Source of the DNA: Ottelia alismoides
Lineage: Eukaryota > Streptophyta > Magnoliopsida > Alismatales > Hydrocharitaceae
Length of the DNA: 64,000 nt
Direction: 5' to 3'
Assembly (NCBI GenBank): GCA_037367405.1
Contig: JAZKJV010007246.1
Location: 248,001-312,000 of the forward strand
Shown in pieces: positions 1 to 11,531 of the stretch. Each line of letters opens with the position of its first letter. Within the stretch, counting starts at the first letter, position 1. Below the pieces are notes generated by a model. That model had not been told where the DNA came from. It did not search any database and worked only from the letters and a program-made list of their open reading frames with translations. Both the position numbers and the translations under genes were made by a program.

Positions 1-834
1 ATTCCAATTTGTTTTTGTTTGTAACAAAAACTTGTTATTTTTATTGCAAAAATTCCTTTGGATTAAACATTTAATATTTTTTGTTTATAGAAATATTTTG
101 AGTGATTTTTGTCTTGTTGGAAAGTTATTTTGATGGTCTATATTTTGGCATGATTGATTGCAAGTTTTGATTTAAAAATCACATTCAGATTGGTCATTTT
201 TCTATGTGCTTTAAATGGTCTATGAATGAAATTAAAAAGGGACAAGTATTGAGGAATTGAACTTGATATGTAATTTAAATGTTTAAGTCACTTTACTTGA
301 ATTATATTTGATAAAACAATTAATTCATTAACTGATTTGATTGTTCCGTAATAAATTAAGTATCAAAGTGACATAATAAAATTAATTATTGTTGATTACT
401 TTGGAGACCAAGATCATCTCTTGCCTAATTCATGCTTTATAACCACTAAATCAATTCAAGGATTTCATGTAAATTGATACAGGTTTTCTGTCGTTCCGTT
501 ATTTTTTGTGATTATGCAAATTGTCTGCTTGCATATCTTTATCTTTATTTAAACTGATTGCATAAAAATGTGTTAAAATTGCATTAATTTTGTCTATTGC
601 ATTTTTTAAATCAATTAACTTCTAGATCACTATCATAAATATTTAAAACTTAAGAATAAGTCAGAAACAACTAGTGTCATTGTGTTCGACCTTAGACTTC
701 TCGGGTTTATAAATTAACACTAGGCTCTCTTCGCAGTGACATTTGACCTAGTTCTGTGTAGTTTGCTAAGTTCCCATATTAAATGAGTATTTCTTATAAT
801 ATGCATTTAGCGAGGTTATCAACTTGATAGCCTT
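1..834. other. AT-rich non-coding DNA, possible old LTR end
   Basis: No open frame of note. Around 680-760 the pattern GTGTTCGACC...TTATAAATTAACAC...CGCAGTGA resembles the U5 end of the Athila LTRs further along (31098-31140, 45077-45120). The stretch may therefore be the end of a decayed plus-strand LTR, but this is an eye comparison and weak. Confidence 0.3.
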
Positions 835-1508
835 CTTGCAGAGATATCCTTCAAGAAAATATTATGCTCGAAAAAAATCGATGAACTCTAAGAACTGGAG
901 AGAGATTAATAGAGAAATCACTCAAAGAGTTTCTCTTCTTCACTAGAGAGAGTAAGAGCAATTTGGTGTGTATTACAATGTCAGTATAAGGTCCTTTATA
1001 TAAGGGTCTAAAAACTATGGTAGATGGAAAAATGGTAGATTGATAGCGATGATCAATAAATACAACTTGATTATTGATCAGATCAATAGATTGATCCTTA
1101 CAAAGGGTTTATTGATCATTGCATGAATATTGGAAATTCAATATTCAAATTATGGTTGATCGTAAATAAGGAGTAATTGATCATATATGATCAATTAGTG
1201 AAATCAAATGATTAGCCACTAAACAAGTATGATCAATTACTGTTGAGTTCTTAGATATCCTAATTTTGGAACTATTTGAGGATGCTTCTTAGATTACAAA
1301 TTTACGCAAAATATAATGTAAATAATGCAACAATATTTGGAACACAACAAAGAAACTTCTAAGGTACTGCAACTTTGTCACTAAAGTCTACTTCGTAGAG
1401 CAACTGAGATGGATTACACTACAGCCATGCAATCTCAGTAAACAAGAGAGTAACATTGTACTTGCATGTATGTTATCCTTAGAACAATCAGAGAAATAAA
1501 AACTATCA
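835..1508 (-). mobile_element. Degenerate LTR, family A, copy 1
   Basis: This stretch aligns by eye over its whole length with 7635-8308. Shared landmarks include the TCAATAG/TTGATCA-rich middle, a GTCACTAAAGT(C/T)TACTTCGTAGAGC block and a CAATCTCAG(T/C)A..AACAAGAGAGT block. Read on the minus strand it is preceded by a purine-rich tract and begins TGATAG, as expected for a 3' LTR of a minus-strand element. The two copies are strongly diverged, so the boundaries are approximate. Lineage is unresolved; a copia-type element is likeliest from the polypurine context. Confidence 0.5.
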
Positions 1509-1536
1509 TTCTCCACCCTTTTAGTGATGACAAAAC
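1509..1536 (-). other. Polypurine tract next to LTR-A copy 1
   Basis: On the minus strand this reads TTTTGTCATCACTAAAAGG followed by GTGGAGAA, directly before the LTR start. The TTTGTCATCA..AAAGGGGGAGA type of sequence is the usual end of plant copia internal regions and primes plus-strand DNA synthesis. It fixes the orientation of LTR-A as minus. Confidence 0.5.
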
Positions 1537-1729
1537 TTTCCAAAAACTTAAAAATATATAACCAAGTAAGTACAGAACATTTCAAATAAAACTTAAATAC
1601 GTCAAAAGAAATCATGGCAATAAGTCAAAAAAATTGATTCTCTAATTTTATTTTCTGTCTTAATAAAAAATCGAAAAAAATTATTTGTTTAATTGTTTTT
1701 TAGTTGTGTCAAGTTAGTGTCAAGCTTAT

Positions 1730-3101
1730 AAAACATTCTTTTAATCTTTAACCTTTATTCCTTTTCTCCTTATTATTAATTCAATCTCGCTCTAACAACT
1801 TAAACTAGTAAGATTTTTAATAATTTCTCCCCCTTTCATATTTAAATAAAAGGTAGGTAAAAAATAGAAAATAAACGTGCATATTTCACTAATACTATAG
1901 AAACACATACAAAATATTTATAGGAATAATTAATGTTCCCATACATAGGATAAATGAAAAAGAAGTAAAGAATTACTAGATAGACTACAAAGAGTCAGAA
2001 CATGAAGATCTAATCACTAGTGAATATCAATATCCTCTAAAGTATCACAGAGTGTGGTGCGAGATTTCCTAACCATTTCAATCTCACGTCGAGTATCCAA
2101 CCTGTAAGAGTAATAATAATTACCAAAATCATAGGAATCTTCTTCTTCTTCATCATGCTTACGCATCACTATAGTCTTCCCACAGGAGGAGGAGGTACCT
2201 GGAGAAGAAGGACACGGTCAACATCTCACATATGTAGGACGGAGGACATTAGGAGGAGTAGAGCGATAGGCTGCAGGTTGGGCACAAGCATATTTGAATA
2301 GAGGAGGATTCATCACGACGTGCATCCGATAAAAATCATCCACTCGTTCGTAGATGACCTCGTATTGGGCATTCACAAACTAGGAATAGTCATTCGCCCA
2401 AATGGCTATATGCTTGTGATGGCTCATCATGGCATCTGCAATCTCTTAGATCAGTGTAGCTCCATCAAGTGCATATCAATGATGTCTTCAGACGAAAACA
2501 AATCTCTTAAGCTAAGTTAATGATCAATGTATGCCCAATCCTTGTCAAAGAAAGACGGAGTGTGGCATACATTAATAAGTATAAAACCATTGAAATGGGG
2601 TATCGGGGCAGGTAGGATAGAGTTGGTTCTGGAGGTGGAAGGAGGAGGTTACTCCTCATAATCCACAACAAAACACAAGGGTTCAATAATGATGGATCTG
2701 ACTTCTTGGATCCGTATTGAGTCACATAACATGATAACATAAAAGTGTGCAATAATGTGAGGATGATAAGGCCAAGAAATAATGAGTGACGAGAATATGA
2801 GATAAGGGAAAATGGTATAATGTAACTAGCTAAAAAATTTAACTCTAATAAAGGTAAAGATCTATACTTTAATCTCGATGGTCACATGAGTCGAGTTGGT
2901 GGTTTTATTTCTAAAACACGAAGAAAACTCTTGGTTCAGAAAATGAGGGAGGGATCTCAGAAAAGGTGCGACTAAAGGCTTGAGGGTAGAGAGATGATGC
3001 ACATGAATCAAGATCTCTCTAAATTCATCCCAATTAAGAATCTCAATCTCTTTAGAATTTGTAGGTTCGAAATCTAGGCAACCAAGAATTTGTGAAATCA
3101 A
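1730..3101 (-). pseudogene. Remnant of plant transposon-protein ORF, copy 1
   Basis: About 1 kb of this region (1730-2760) is repeated at 18575-19640. On the minus strand both copies give, in broken frames, a conserved C-terminal part: a HHKHM..W.NDY.QF.N.Q.E.IY segment, a proline/serine-rich linker, then SCGKTIV, an acidic/lysine stretch, and YRLDT..EIE...KS. Upstream (2760-3101) a leucine-rich stretch including a FPYLI motif resembles the 'putative plant transposon protein' family (Pfam PF20167 type), which occurs inside plant LTR elements. The frame is broken by stops and frameshifts, so nothing functional can be made. The position just inside LTR-A, with no recognisable RT between, fits an extra ORF or a non-autonomous element. 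The family assignment is tentative. Confidence 0.4.
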
Positions 3102-3559
3102 AGAAATTCCAATTATAAAGGTGTGACTATTGATGGTGGTCCAAAGATACTAGGTCGAGATGCTGCCAATATCCTCTAGGATGACATAAAACTCTGTGAC
3201 TGTATGGTGGGAGATGGACTCTATGATAGAATTTGTATTCCATTCGTAAAAGGTTGGGTCAAAGAAGTTTGTCATATGATTTTCTTTGTAAGTCATAATA
3301 TAGGCAAGAAAATAGCCTCTGAAAACATTCCATTGAAAAGGTCGATGGTGAATCTCGATTTCATTTTCTTTATTCTTTCATTTTGAACTTAAATCCCTTG
3401 GTAAATATTGGTAAATAGAAATAATTTGTATAAAATATGGAAAGAAATGAAGTATCAAGAATACTAAATGATCCTAGACCCCGAGACCGGGTTAATAATG
3501 ACGAGCTTGACCAGGAATAAAATATGGGGAAATAGGGTCAATTAACTGTACAGAAAACA
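3102..3559. other. Unassigned non-coding DNA
   Basis: Short open frames only, with no motif I recognise. It may belong to the same decayed element as 1730-3101. Confidence 0.3.
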
Positions 3560-6500
3560 CACAGAAGCCCTAATTTAATTCTTGTTTAAGTAGTAGTTTT
3601 TTACCCTATTTTATTTTTATTTTTCACACCACAAATAATAAAATATTCTACTTGAAAATTGTACATAAAAATACATAAGAAAATACAAAATTAATTCCAC
3701 ATAAAAATACAATATTGACACTGGAAATATAGAGGAAAAAACTTCATACAAAACTTCACAGACCAGTAACTCCTCTAAACAAACTCAAAATTAATCACTC
3801 TCCTTTACTGCTCATAAAATTAAATTATCCATCTAATAAAATAGTGTCATTAAATTTGGAGTTAAGATGTGAAATACAACTTTGTAGGGTCCTATAATCC
3901 CACATTCATTTATATTTCATACATTCTTCATATTTTCACTTTTCTTATATGTCTAAATACTTGTAAATATTATTTAGAATTTATTAGAAACATAAACACC
4001 AAACAAAAGCATTAAAAATATGTTAAAACAAATATGGTGTCAAAATATATAGGCATATTATGCATGTAATATATACAATTATTTAAGTACATGAATAAAA
4101 TCAGAAAAATAAAATAATCATTATATGTAAATATATATTTAAGCATATTATAAATATATAAAATAAGTATATACAATAAGAAAATATAAAATAAAAAAAT
4201 AAAATAATCTAATTATTTGTAAATATACATATGCATAGACTAGTAAAAATTAACACCTAATAAATAACATTATAAAAATAAAAAAATCTTAATAAAATAG
4301 TACATAAAATAAGAAATATGGTTTTCTATTTTGACTTGTATAAAACAAAATTGTTCATTATTTTTAACCTAATTAATAAGGGATTTATTCCACTAAATTT
4401 TTCGGTTGCTCCACGTGGACCAACAAGGAGCTGTAGACTTTTGACCGCTTGGTCAACTATCCTTCTCACTCAGTCTTTGTAGAAGGTCATGACACCTCTG
4501 ATTTCTCCATTTTCTTGATAGAGATCCATGCCTCAATGAGCCTTGATTCCTTCACCATCCTATTCACCTTACTCCACTTCATCTCGACATCTCCCATGGT
4601 CTCAGCAACTCCTTAGTACTGACATGTAATCTTCGTGCCCCTTTTTGCCCCTCACCATGTGTATAAATAATACACATTTGCCATTTTGTAATTTTGATCC
4701 CCATTTCTCTTTTGTAACCCCAATAGGAGCTTCTAGGTTGATCCTTGTAGGAATTGATATGGTAGAGTAGTGGTGTGATCCACAGCGCTGGAGCACCTCG
4801 GTGGAGCTCTCCACTCTTTGGCCCCCAGTTTAGGTCGTGTTCATATAATTAGGTTTCCTTATTGCATTTCATGCCGACATATTATTTTTGTTTTAATTTA
4901 TGCAATTATTGACTTAGTTTAATTTAGCAATCTTTGTCTATTTGAGATTTGAGCTCTAGCATTGATTCATCATGCTTTTGACCCTATTTTGACCCACTTT
5001 CACCTCATATTGATCTTCATCGCCTTACTCAGAAGACCCCCATCAAATCATTATAGATCTACAATATCTAGGTCCACCAAGCTCAATCATTCATCCACTC
5101 TTGGAGCTTCTCTGCTCATCCCATTTCCCGCGCGATTCAACTTCAATCAAGGTCGAGGCGACTCGCCTCGAGTCCCCCTTCATTTTTGTGAAGGATGTAG
5201 GATCTGAGGAAGATCTTGGAGATCTCGTAGGAAAAGAAATCTCCCTAGGTCCTTGGAGCATATAGGCCTCCAGACCTCTCCTTAATGAGGTCTAGACCCC
5301 TGGAAGACCTCCATCATATGCGGCGACCTTACAGGAAGGTGTTGGGCTCATAAGAGATGAAGGTGGAGGTCGGAAGCAAGAGATATCGTTGATCAAAGCT
5401 AACTCCAAACGACGTTCTTCCAAGTTCATCCACCCATCGTCCCAACCACTAGATGCAAGCTTCGACTCAGATCTGATATAGGTCGTTGATTCGTGTAGAA
5501 GTGGTATGCATACTCCACTGCCTAATCCCATTAGTGCCATCACGTGGAGCGCGCATCGCTACTGGATGTTGCCTTTTTAGTGGGTAAATATCAAGTTGTT
5601 TGCATTGCTTTTTGCAATATTTATTTACTCAAGTAAGTATTCTTTTATGTGTATAAATTTGTATAACTTTGCAAAAAGGATCTCGAACTTCACTCTATTT
5701 TCAAAATGGTCCCCTACTAGGTCACCTCACGTAGTCCCCCATGTGGGAAATCTGGGTTTTTCACATCCAAGCCCATTCGGTTTTGGATATTTATATTTAG
5801 ACTCATATTTTTATATTAAATGTTGAACAGTGCCAGACATGTTATTTAATTACAATTATCATTTTCACTTTGTTTTTTTAATTTATTGTATAATATTTTT
5901 ATTAAATGATTTAAAGTCTTTAAAATGTAGGAAAATCACAGTAGATTCTTGGTGGTGTGCTTTCCCAATACTTTATTAGACATATTACTAAATTTCCTTT
6001 TTTTGAAAAATAAAAAGAGATTTTATTTTGTACTTAAATGTAAAAAATTATAAAAAAATCTTCAAATATTCTAAAAAATATAATCTCCATACTATTATAT
6101 ATTCTACCTTCAGACCAAAAATCACTAAAAATATAGAAAGAAAACCTTAAAATTTACAAAACCCTAAAAATATTATAAATTCAGAAAATTTTCATATAAA
6201 ATACAAAAAACAATTTATATTATATATTTTTTCTTAATTACACATAGTATGTATTGAAAGTAGTTTTTGTGAATTTTTGAACGTATTATCTATTTTCAAA
6301 ACCCAAAACATTTCAACCAATTTATTCTATTCGTTATTTTGTAACTTTTAATACTTTACAATATATAAAATATAATAAAATGTTATAAAAGAATTCCAAA
6401 AAGAAATAAACTATCAAAAATAGAAAATATTTTTTTATATATTTTTACTATATTTACATAAAAAAATTACAAAATCTTATATATCATTTATATATCTTAT

Positions 6501-6850
6501 GTTACTTTTTAGTACTTATTATTACTATTATTATATAAAAATACATTATATTTAAAAAATATAAAAGAAACTAAAAATTTGCAAAATTTAAATAGAAAAT
6601 AAAAATTTTAATTTTAAAAAATATAAAACAATTAAAAATTCATAAAAAATTATATATCATTAAAACCCAAAAAATAAAAAAAGATTTAAAAAAGTTCAAA
6701 AATAATATCTATTAATTATTAATAATTATACCTACCTATCACTAATCTCAATGGTTCGACACTCCATCCTACTAGCCCTATACACATTTATTGTGGAGTT
6801 ATAATAAATTTTAAGTCACACTTTGTTTTCGTTTGCATATACATATTATT
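3560..6850 (+). mobile_element. Decayed Athila/Tat-like long LTR (putative)
   Basis: The composition profile matches the Athila-1 LTR: an AT-rich start (3560-4370), a GC-richer middle (4400-5580) and a very AT-rich tail (5850-6720), ending in a GGTTCGACACTCC...GTGGAGTTATAAT motif (6752-6810). That motif resembles the Athila-1 U5 sequence. The start of the middle (ggttgctccacg...ggtcaac) resembles the Athila-1 LTR at 28555-28600. A TATAAATA sits at 4662-4669 at the equivalent place. No partner LTR, primer site or target duplication was found, so it could be a solo LTR or a truncated element. Boundaries are rough. Confidence 0.35.
4662..4669 (+). promoter_or_regulatory. TATA-like box in decayed LTR
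   Basis: TATAAATA lies in the GC-richer middle of the putative LTR, in a position similar to the TATAAA of Athila-1. Suggestive only. Confidence 0.25.
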
Positions 6851-7634
6851 ATGAGTTAATTTTTTTTGATTGGATTGTTTAAGTACAGAGAGCCGAGAGA
6901 GGTGTTGATACAATGACTGTTAGACTAGACACGTCAGACACTATCATGCCCTCCAAGACCGGACGCTAGGTACCACAAATAAATCCTGATCAATAGTTGG
7001 CATGTCATCAAGGTTAGAGATGAGTAGTAGATCCGGTATTTGGTCGAGGTTGTATAATAGGATGATTGGGCCTTCTTTGAACGTTTGGGTGCTATGGAAA
7101 GAAAGAGGTGTGTCCTATAAGAAGTTATTGATGATAAGTTATTTGAATTTAAATAAGATTCACAACAAAATTTTTAAAAATAGTAACATGGACTTAACGA
7201 TTATCTATTATAGATCAATTATGATTGATAAGGCTTTACCGATTAATAAAGAGAGATGATTGATCATTTTGTTTTGGTTGAGAGGGAAATAAAGGAGTTT
7301 TATTCATTTTTTAATGTTAAAAGTTGTTGTTTGAAAGTCATAGCCTTGTATTGTTTTTAAAGGTACAATAGAATCCAAGGATAAGATCAAATCATATATT
7401 TCTTGATTGTAATAAATAAGACAAGTTTCAAAAAGGATTATATAAGACTAGATTTGACAATAAAATAAATAAGAAGGTTCTAGTACTAATGGGAAGTCAA
7501 TCACAAATAAACAATAATAACTCACTAAATAAACATCACCACACTAGAGTTGGGATGACAAAAGTACTCTAACAGATACTAGAAGAACTTGAAGATGGGC
7601 AGCCGATCAAATGCAACTATCTCGGTAGATTTCT
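6851..7634. other. Unassigned spacer
   Basis: The open frame at 7002-7259 (85 codons) has no recognisable motif. It begins after the putative LTR end, so it may be the leader of that decayed element. I cannot assign it. Confidence 0.25.
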
Positions 7635-8308
7635 TGAAGAAAAATCATTCAGAAAATAATCTCCTCATTATATCGATGAACATGAACAACTGGAGATAAT
7701 AATAGAGAACTCACTCAGAGAGCTTTTTTTCATTACTAGGTAGAGTGAGAGTGATTTGTTATGTATTCCGACATAGATATGGGGTCCTTTATAAGGGTCC
7801 AAAAAATATAGTTAATGGAAACAAAAATGGTATCAAATCATGGAAGATTTGTAAGAAATGATCAATCAATCAAACTTGTTGATCGATCTATTCCATATGA
7901 TTGATTATTGCAAAGGGTCGATCGATCATTGCATGAACGTCAGAAACTCAATATTTAAATTATGATCAGTCATGAATAAAGAATAATCATTCATAGGTGA
8001 TGAGCTAGTGAAACGAAATGATCAATTAGGGATAATCGATTAGTGAACAAGCATGGTCGATCAATGTTGATTTCTTTGATATTCTGATTTGAAAACTTCA
8101 TGAGGATTCTTATTGAATTACAAATTTGTAAAAAAATATAATTTAAAAAATTAACCAAATTTTTTTAACACAACAAAAGCTTGTCACTAAAGTTTACTTC
8201 GTAGAGCTTTCGAGCCGAATAACACTACAGACTTGCAATCTCAGCAAAAATAAACAAGAGAGTGATTACGATACTTGTGTGTGCCATATCTAAAATAATC
8301 CATAAAGC
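7635..8308 (-). mobile_element. Degenerate LTR, family A, copy 2
   Basis: Second copy of LTR-A (see 835-1508), in the same orientation. Distinctive shared blocks are TCACTAAAGTTTACTTCGTAGAGC and the AACAAGAGAGT tail. Copy 1 is followed by the transposon-protein remnant at 1730. Copy 2 is followed by the equivalent remnant at 18575 once the Copia-1 insertion (8897-18342) is removed. The two LTR-A copies are therefore probably the 3' ends of two separate minus-strand elements rather than the two ends of one. Confidence 0.5.
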
Positions 8309-8891
8309 AAGATTTCCTGAACTGAAGTGGGAAAGCTAGAACAACGAAAGAGGGAGGATGAAGAAAGTCATTGGGAAACTCACGAGGATCAAAAAGTCTC
8401 ATGGGAATTGGCAAACTTCTAGGAAGAAATCCTAGATATTAGGTACTATTTTGGATGGTGATGCAGGCTTTTACCTTATCTTTCTCTATAGTAGGTTTGG
8501 TCCGAAGGACGAACACAACCTCGGGCCTGTAAAGAAGGAATACTCTATAATCCTATGGAGTCAGTCTCTACCAAACATAGGTACTGGACCTGACCTCTAT
8601 AGAACACACTCAGAGAGAAGGAAGCACATAAGTTAATCGGGTGAACAAGAAGAAGTCTTGCAAACCCTTGAAACCCCATGTTTTTTTACTTGTGTTCTCG
8701 ACAAGCTCGTCGAGTGGTTCTTTTAACTTTAGTTCTCGTCCTCGTTTCTGAGTGTATCAATTGTAGGTGGTATTATTCCGGGTGGGAGAACTGATGTCTA
8801 GTTCAACCACAACTTTTCTCAAGAATAGTCCACTCTCGATGAGAGGCATGGATGGGGTGTTAGTAGGGTAACCGACAAAAACATAAAAGTA
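8309..8891. other. Unassigned DNA left of Copia-1 insertion
   Basis: It is continuous with 18348-18574 across the Copia-1 insertion and lies between LTR-A copy 2 and the transposon-protein remnant. The frame at 8757-8975 (minus) runs into the Copia-1 LTR and is not a real gene. No function recognised. Confidence 0.3.
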
Positions 8892-8896
8892 AGCGG
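8892..8896. repeat. Target-site duplication of Copia-1, left
   Basis: AGCGG immediately before the LTR terminus TGAAGG. It is identical to 18343-18347. Confidence 0.9.
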
Positions 8897-11519
8897 TGAA
8901 GGATATGGTTATATCCTCAAGCGCATCACGGAAGCGTGATCGTCGTATCGAATACGACGAAGAACGACTAGTCACACTAGTTGTTCTATGCAGCGGAAAT
9001 TAAAAAATTTCATGCGATAAAATCACATGATCCAAGAACACTTCTCAGATTATTTCATCTAAACCACAAACAAGTAATAGTATTACCTCTTGAAGCGTGG
9101 TTGCGATCGAATCTCTAAACGAAAAGACCTCCTGTCTCAAGTCCGATCCGACAGAGGAGACGCTTGCGAGCGCAGGGATGAACCGTGTGCTTCTCGCAAT
9201 CCATGTTGATGATCCAAGTGGTGGATCTCCTGATCTCGACACGAGATCCATAGTCTTCTTCACGAGCGAGGCGCACCAAAGGAGACGGAGATCCACGACG
9301 CTGGAGCGATGGAGAACCTCTCTAGGGCATCCATGGTGGACGGCCAAAAGAGGGAGACAGAGAGAGATGGCTGACGTGTAGAGAGAAGAGAGAGAGATAT
9401 GCTTCTCAAGCATTGTGTAAAGAAGAGTAATGGGGTGCCTCTCCTTTTATAACATTTTGGGATCCATGGATCTCAATCCATGGGACAACACAAATCCAAT
9501 GGTCCTCATTGATTATGTTTCTTTTAATGGCTAAGATTTGTGTTGGTAAAAACCAATAATAATTAATTTAATAACAATCAAATATATATTAAATATAATT
9601 TGATTTATATCAAATCAATCTCCATTGAAGAAATAGGAAAGGAGGCAAGCCTCCTTCCATGAAGGGAGTGGACGGCCACCACATTCCATGTAGGAAATGT
9701 GGTCGTCCACCCTTTATACAAGGATGGTGGCTTCTTCTCCTTTTATTCCATGAGATACATTATCCCAATAATTTCTTCAATATTTGCAACAACTTTTTTT
9801 GCAAATTATTTCATAAAAATAAATCCAATTTATTTTGTGAACATTGCAATCATGTCATTGAAAAATTGTAAATCACATTCACAACCCAAAATAAAATGTA
9901 AATTACATTTTCAATTTAATGTACAATGTGAATCCAATTCACATTAACATTTAATTAATAAATGTAAATTACAAACGTCTCTCTCTTATATATTAAAAAT
10001 CACATTTATAATATATTTGATTAATATGGATATTGCTATCCACATTATTCATATCCATGATAACTAAATCACATTTAATCATCTTGGATTTCTATTCTCT
10101 TGTGTTCAAATAATATGAATCACATTCACATTATTTATGTCTTTGGTAATTAAATCACATTTAATTATCTAAGATAGATCTCTTTATAATATGAATCAAA
10201 TTCATATTAATCATGACAATTAAATCATATTTAATTATCCCTTTTCTCAATGCTCGGATACATATTATCAACAATGAAATTATCCTGAACCCTTTCTAGG
10301 ATAATGCGCTTTCTCCGTAGATATTTGGAGATAAGGACAGGGCGATTATATTGTTCCACGTATAGTGACTTGGATATTGAGATCATATCTCAAATCCAAA
10401 TCGCGGGCCTCCCATAGATGCTTGATTAAATCAAGACCGCAAATATAATCTTCTCATTGTATCTGAATCACATTCAGATCCATGTCCAACATTTGGACTA
10501 AGATCAGATTACTTCTCTACTGAGAGGAGTCACTAAAATCCAGACGCGTTTCATCACTCCTTAGGAATGGAAGCGTCATGGTTATACAATCATTTACGAT
10601 CACATCACCCTCAGGTATTCTCAATACCTGTACATCCTGCATACCGGAAGACTAAGAATAAACCCGAAGTATTAGATCAACTTTACACTATCTACTTCAG
10701 GGTTTTATCAATAAGTTTCTCATTCGATCATTTGGAGTTGGTATCGATCATACACTTTCCAATAGCGTATATCATACCTAGGTCTTGATCATATACTTTC
10801 CAAAAGTATATATCAAACCTACAAATTCAGTCAAGCTTCCAAAGCGAGACGACCATGCGCACGGAATTTGATTCTTCCTAATATCTCACGAGTGAGCTCA
10901 TGCCTTCCGGTTCAATGAATGAACATGCATGATCCCCTTGAGAGATCGTATTACTCATATGTCCTTATATGCACACCAGCGCACCGGTGTATAGACCTTG
11001 GTTAGGTCATCAACCTATTGGTCTGCCAAATGTACATACTTAGACATATAGTAACACATCTGTCTCTGGTCAGAGGATGGGTGCATGTATCATGACAGCA
11101 TACGATATAGGACTTTAGTTATCTCGATCTCGTTAAGTCAACTCCTTAACCTAACTAATCTAACACTCCGAATCTCTATTCCTATGTAGAGGACCTGCAT
11201 CAAGAGGTCGGTCAGATATCAGCCTTTAGAGATAAGGATTGCCATATCCTACTCAGGCTGGAGATCATCTCTTAACAATCATTTGACGGTGCTTGATGAG
11301 TCCTCAATCTAACTCTTTAGATATTCATCCAAGCACCAGCCTCTATGATTCAACAGTTGAATCAACAGCTGTATGAACATCAAGATGGCCATGTACATAA
11401 CCTGAATTGTACTAAGGGACCTATTATGCAAATTATTCATTCTTTATTTCAGATTAGGGAATGATATTTGCAATAACATTTATTGCATAATGGCTTGTCG
11501 TGGGCTCGCATGTCCAACA
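8897..11519 (-). repeat. 3' LTR of Copia-1 (2,623 bp)
   Basis: It runs on the minus strand from TGTTGGACATGCGAGCCCAC (11519) to ATCCTTCA (8897). It matches the 5' LTR at 16751-18342 on both sides of a 1-kb block (about 9515-10549) that the 5' LTR lacks. The open frames at 9045-9413 and 9097-9381 lie within the LTR and are chance frames in its GC-richer end. Confidence 0.9.
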
Positions 11520-11531
11520 ATCTCCCACTAG
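11520..11531 (-). other. Polypurine tract of Copia-1
   Basis: On the minus strand CTAGTGGGAGAT directly precedes the LTR start TGTTGG. The same tract precedes both Copia-2 3' LTR starts (46244-46255 and 48952-48963), which confirms its role. Confidence 0.8.

Noticed and set aside
835..8308. A single copia element bounded by the two LTR-A copies
   Set aside because: After removing Copia-1, each LTR-A copy is followed by its own transposon-protein remnant in the same orientation. Two separate elements fit better. No target duplication was found to support one.
8757..8975. 72-residue minus-strand frame as a possible host exon
   Set aside because: It crosses the Copia-1 LTR boundary and target duplication at 8892-8897, so it did not exist before the insertion.
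9045..9413. Open frames in the Copia LTRs (also 16829-17071, 16926-17150)
   Set aside because: They lie inside LTRs with overlapping frames on both strands. The Copia-2 LTR does not preserve them.
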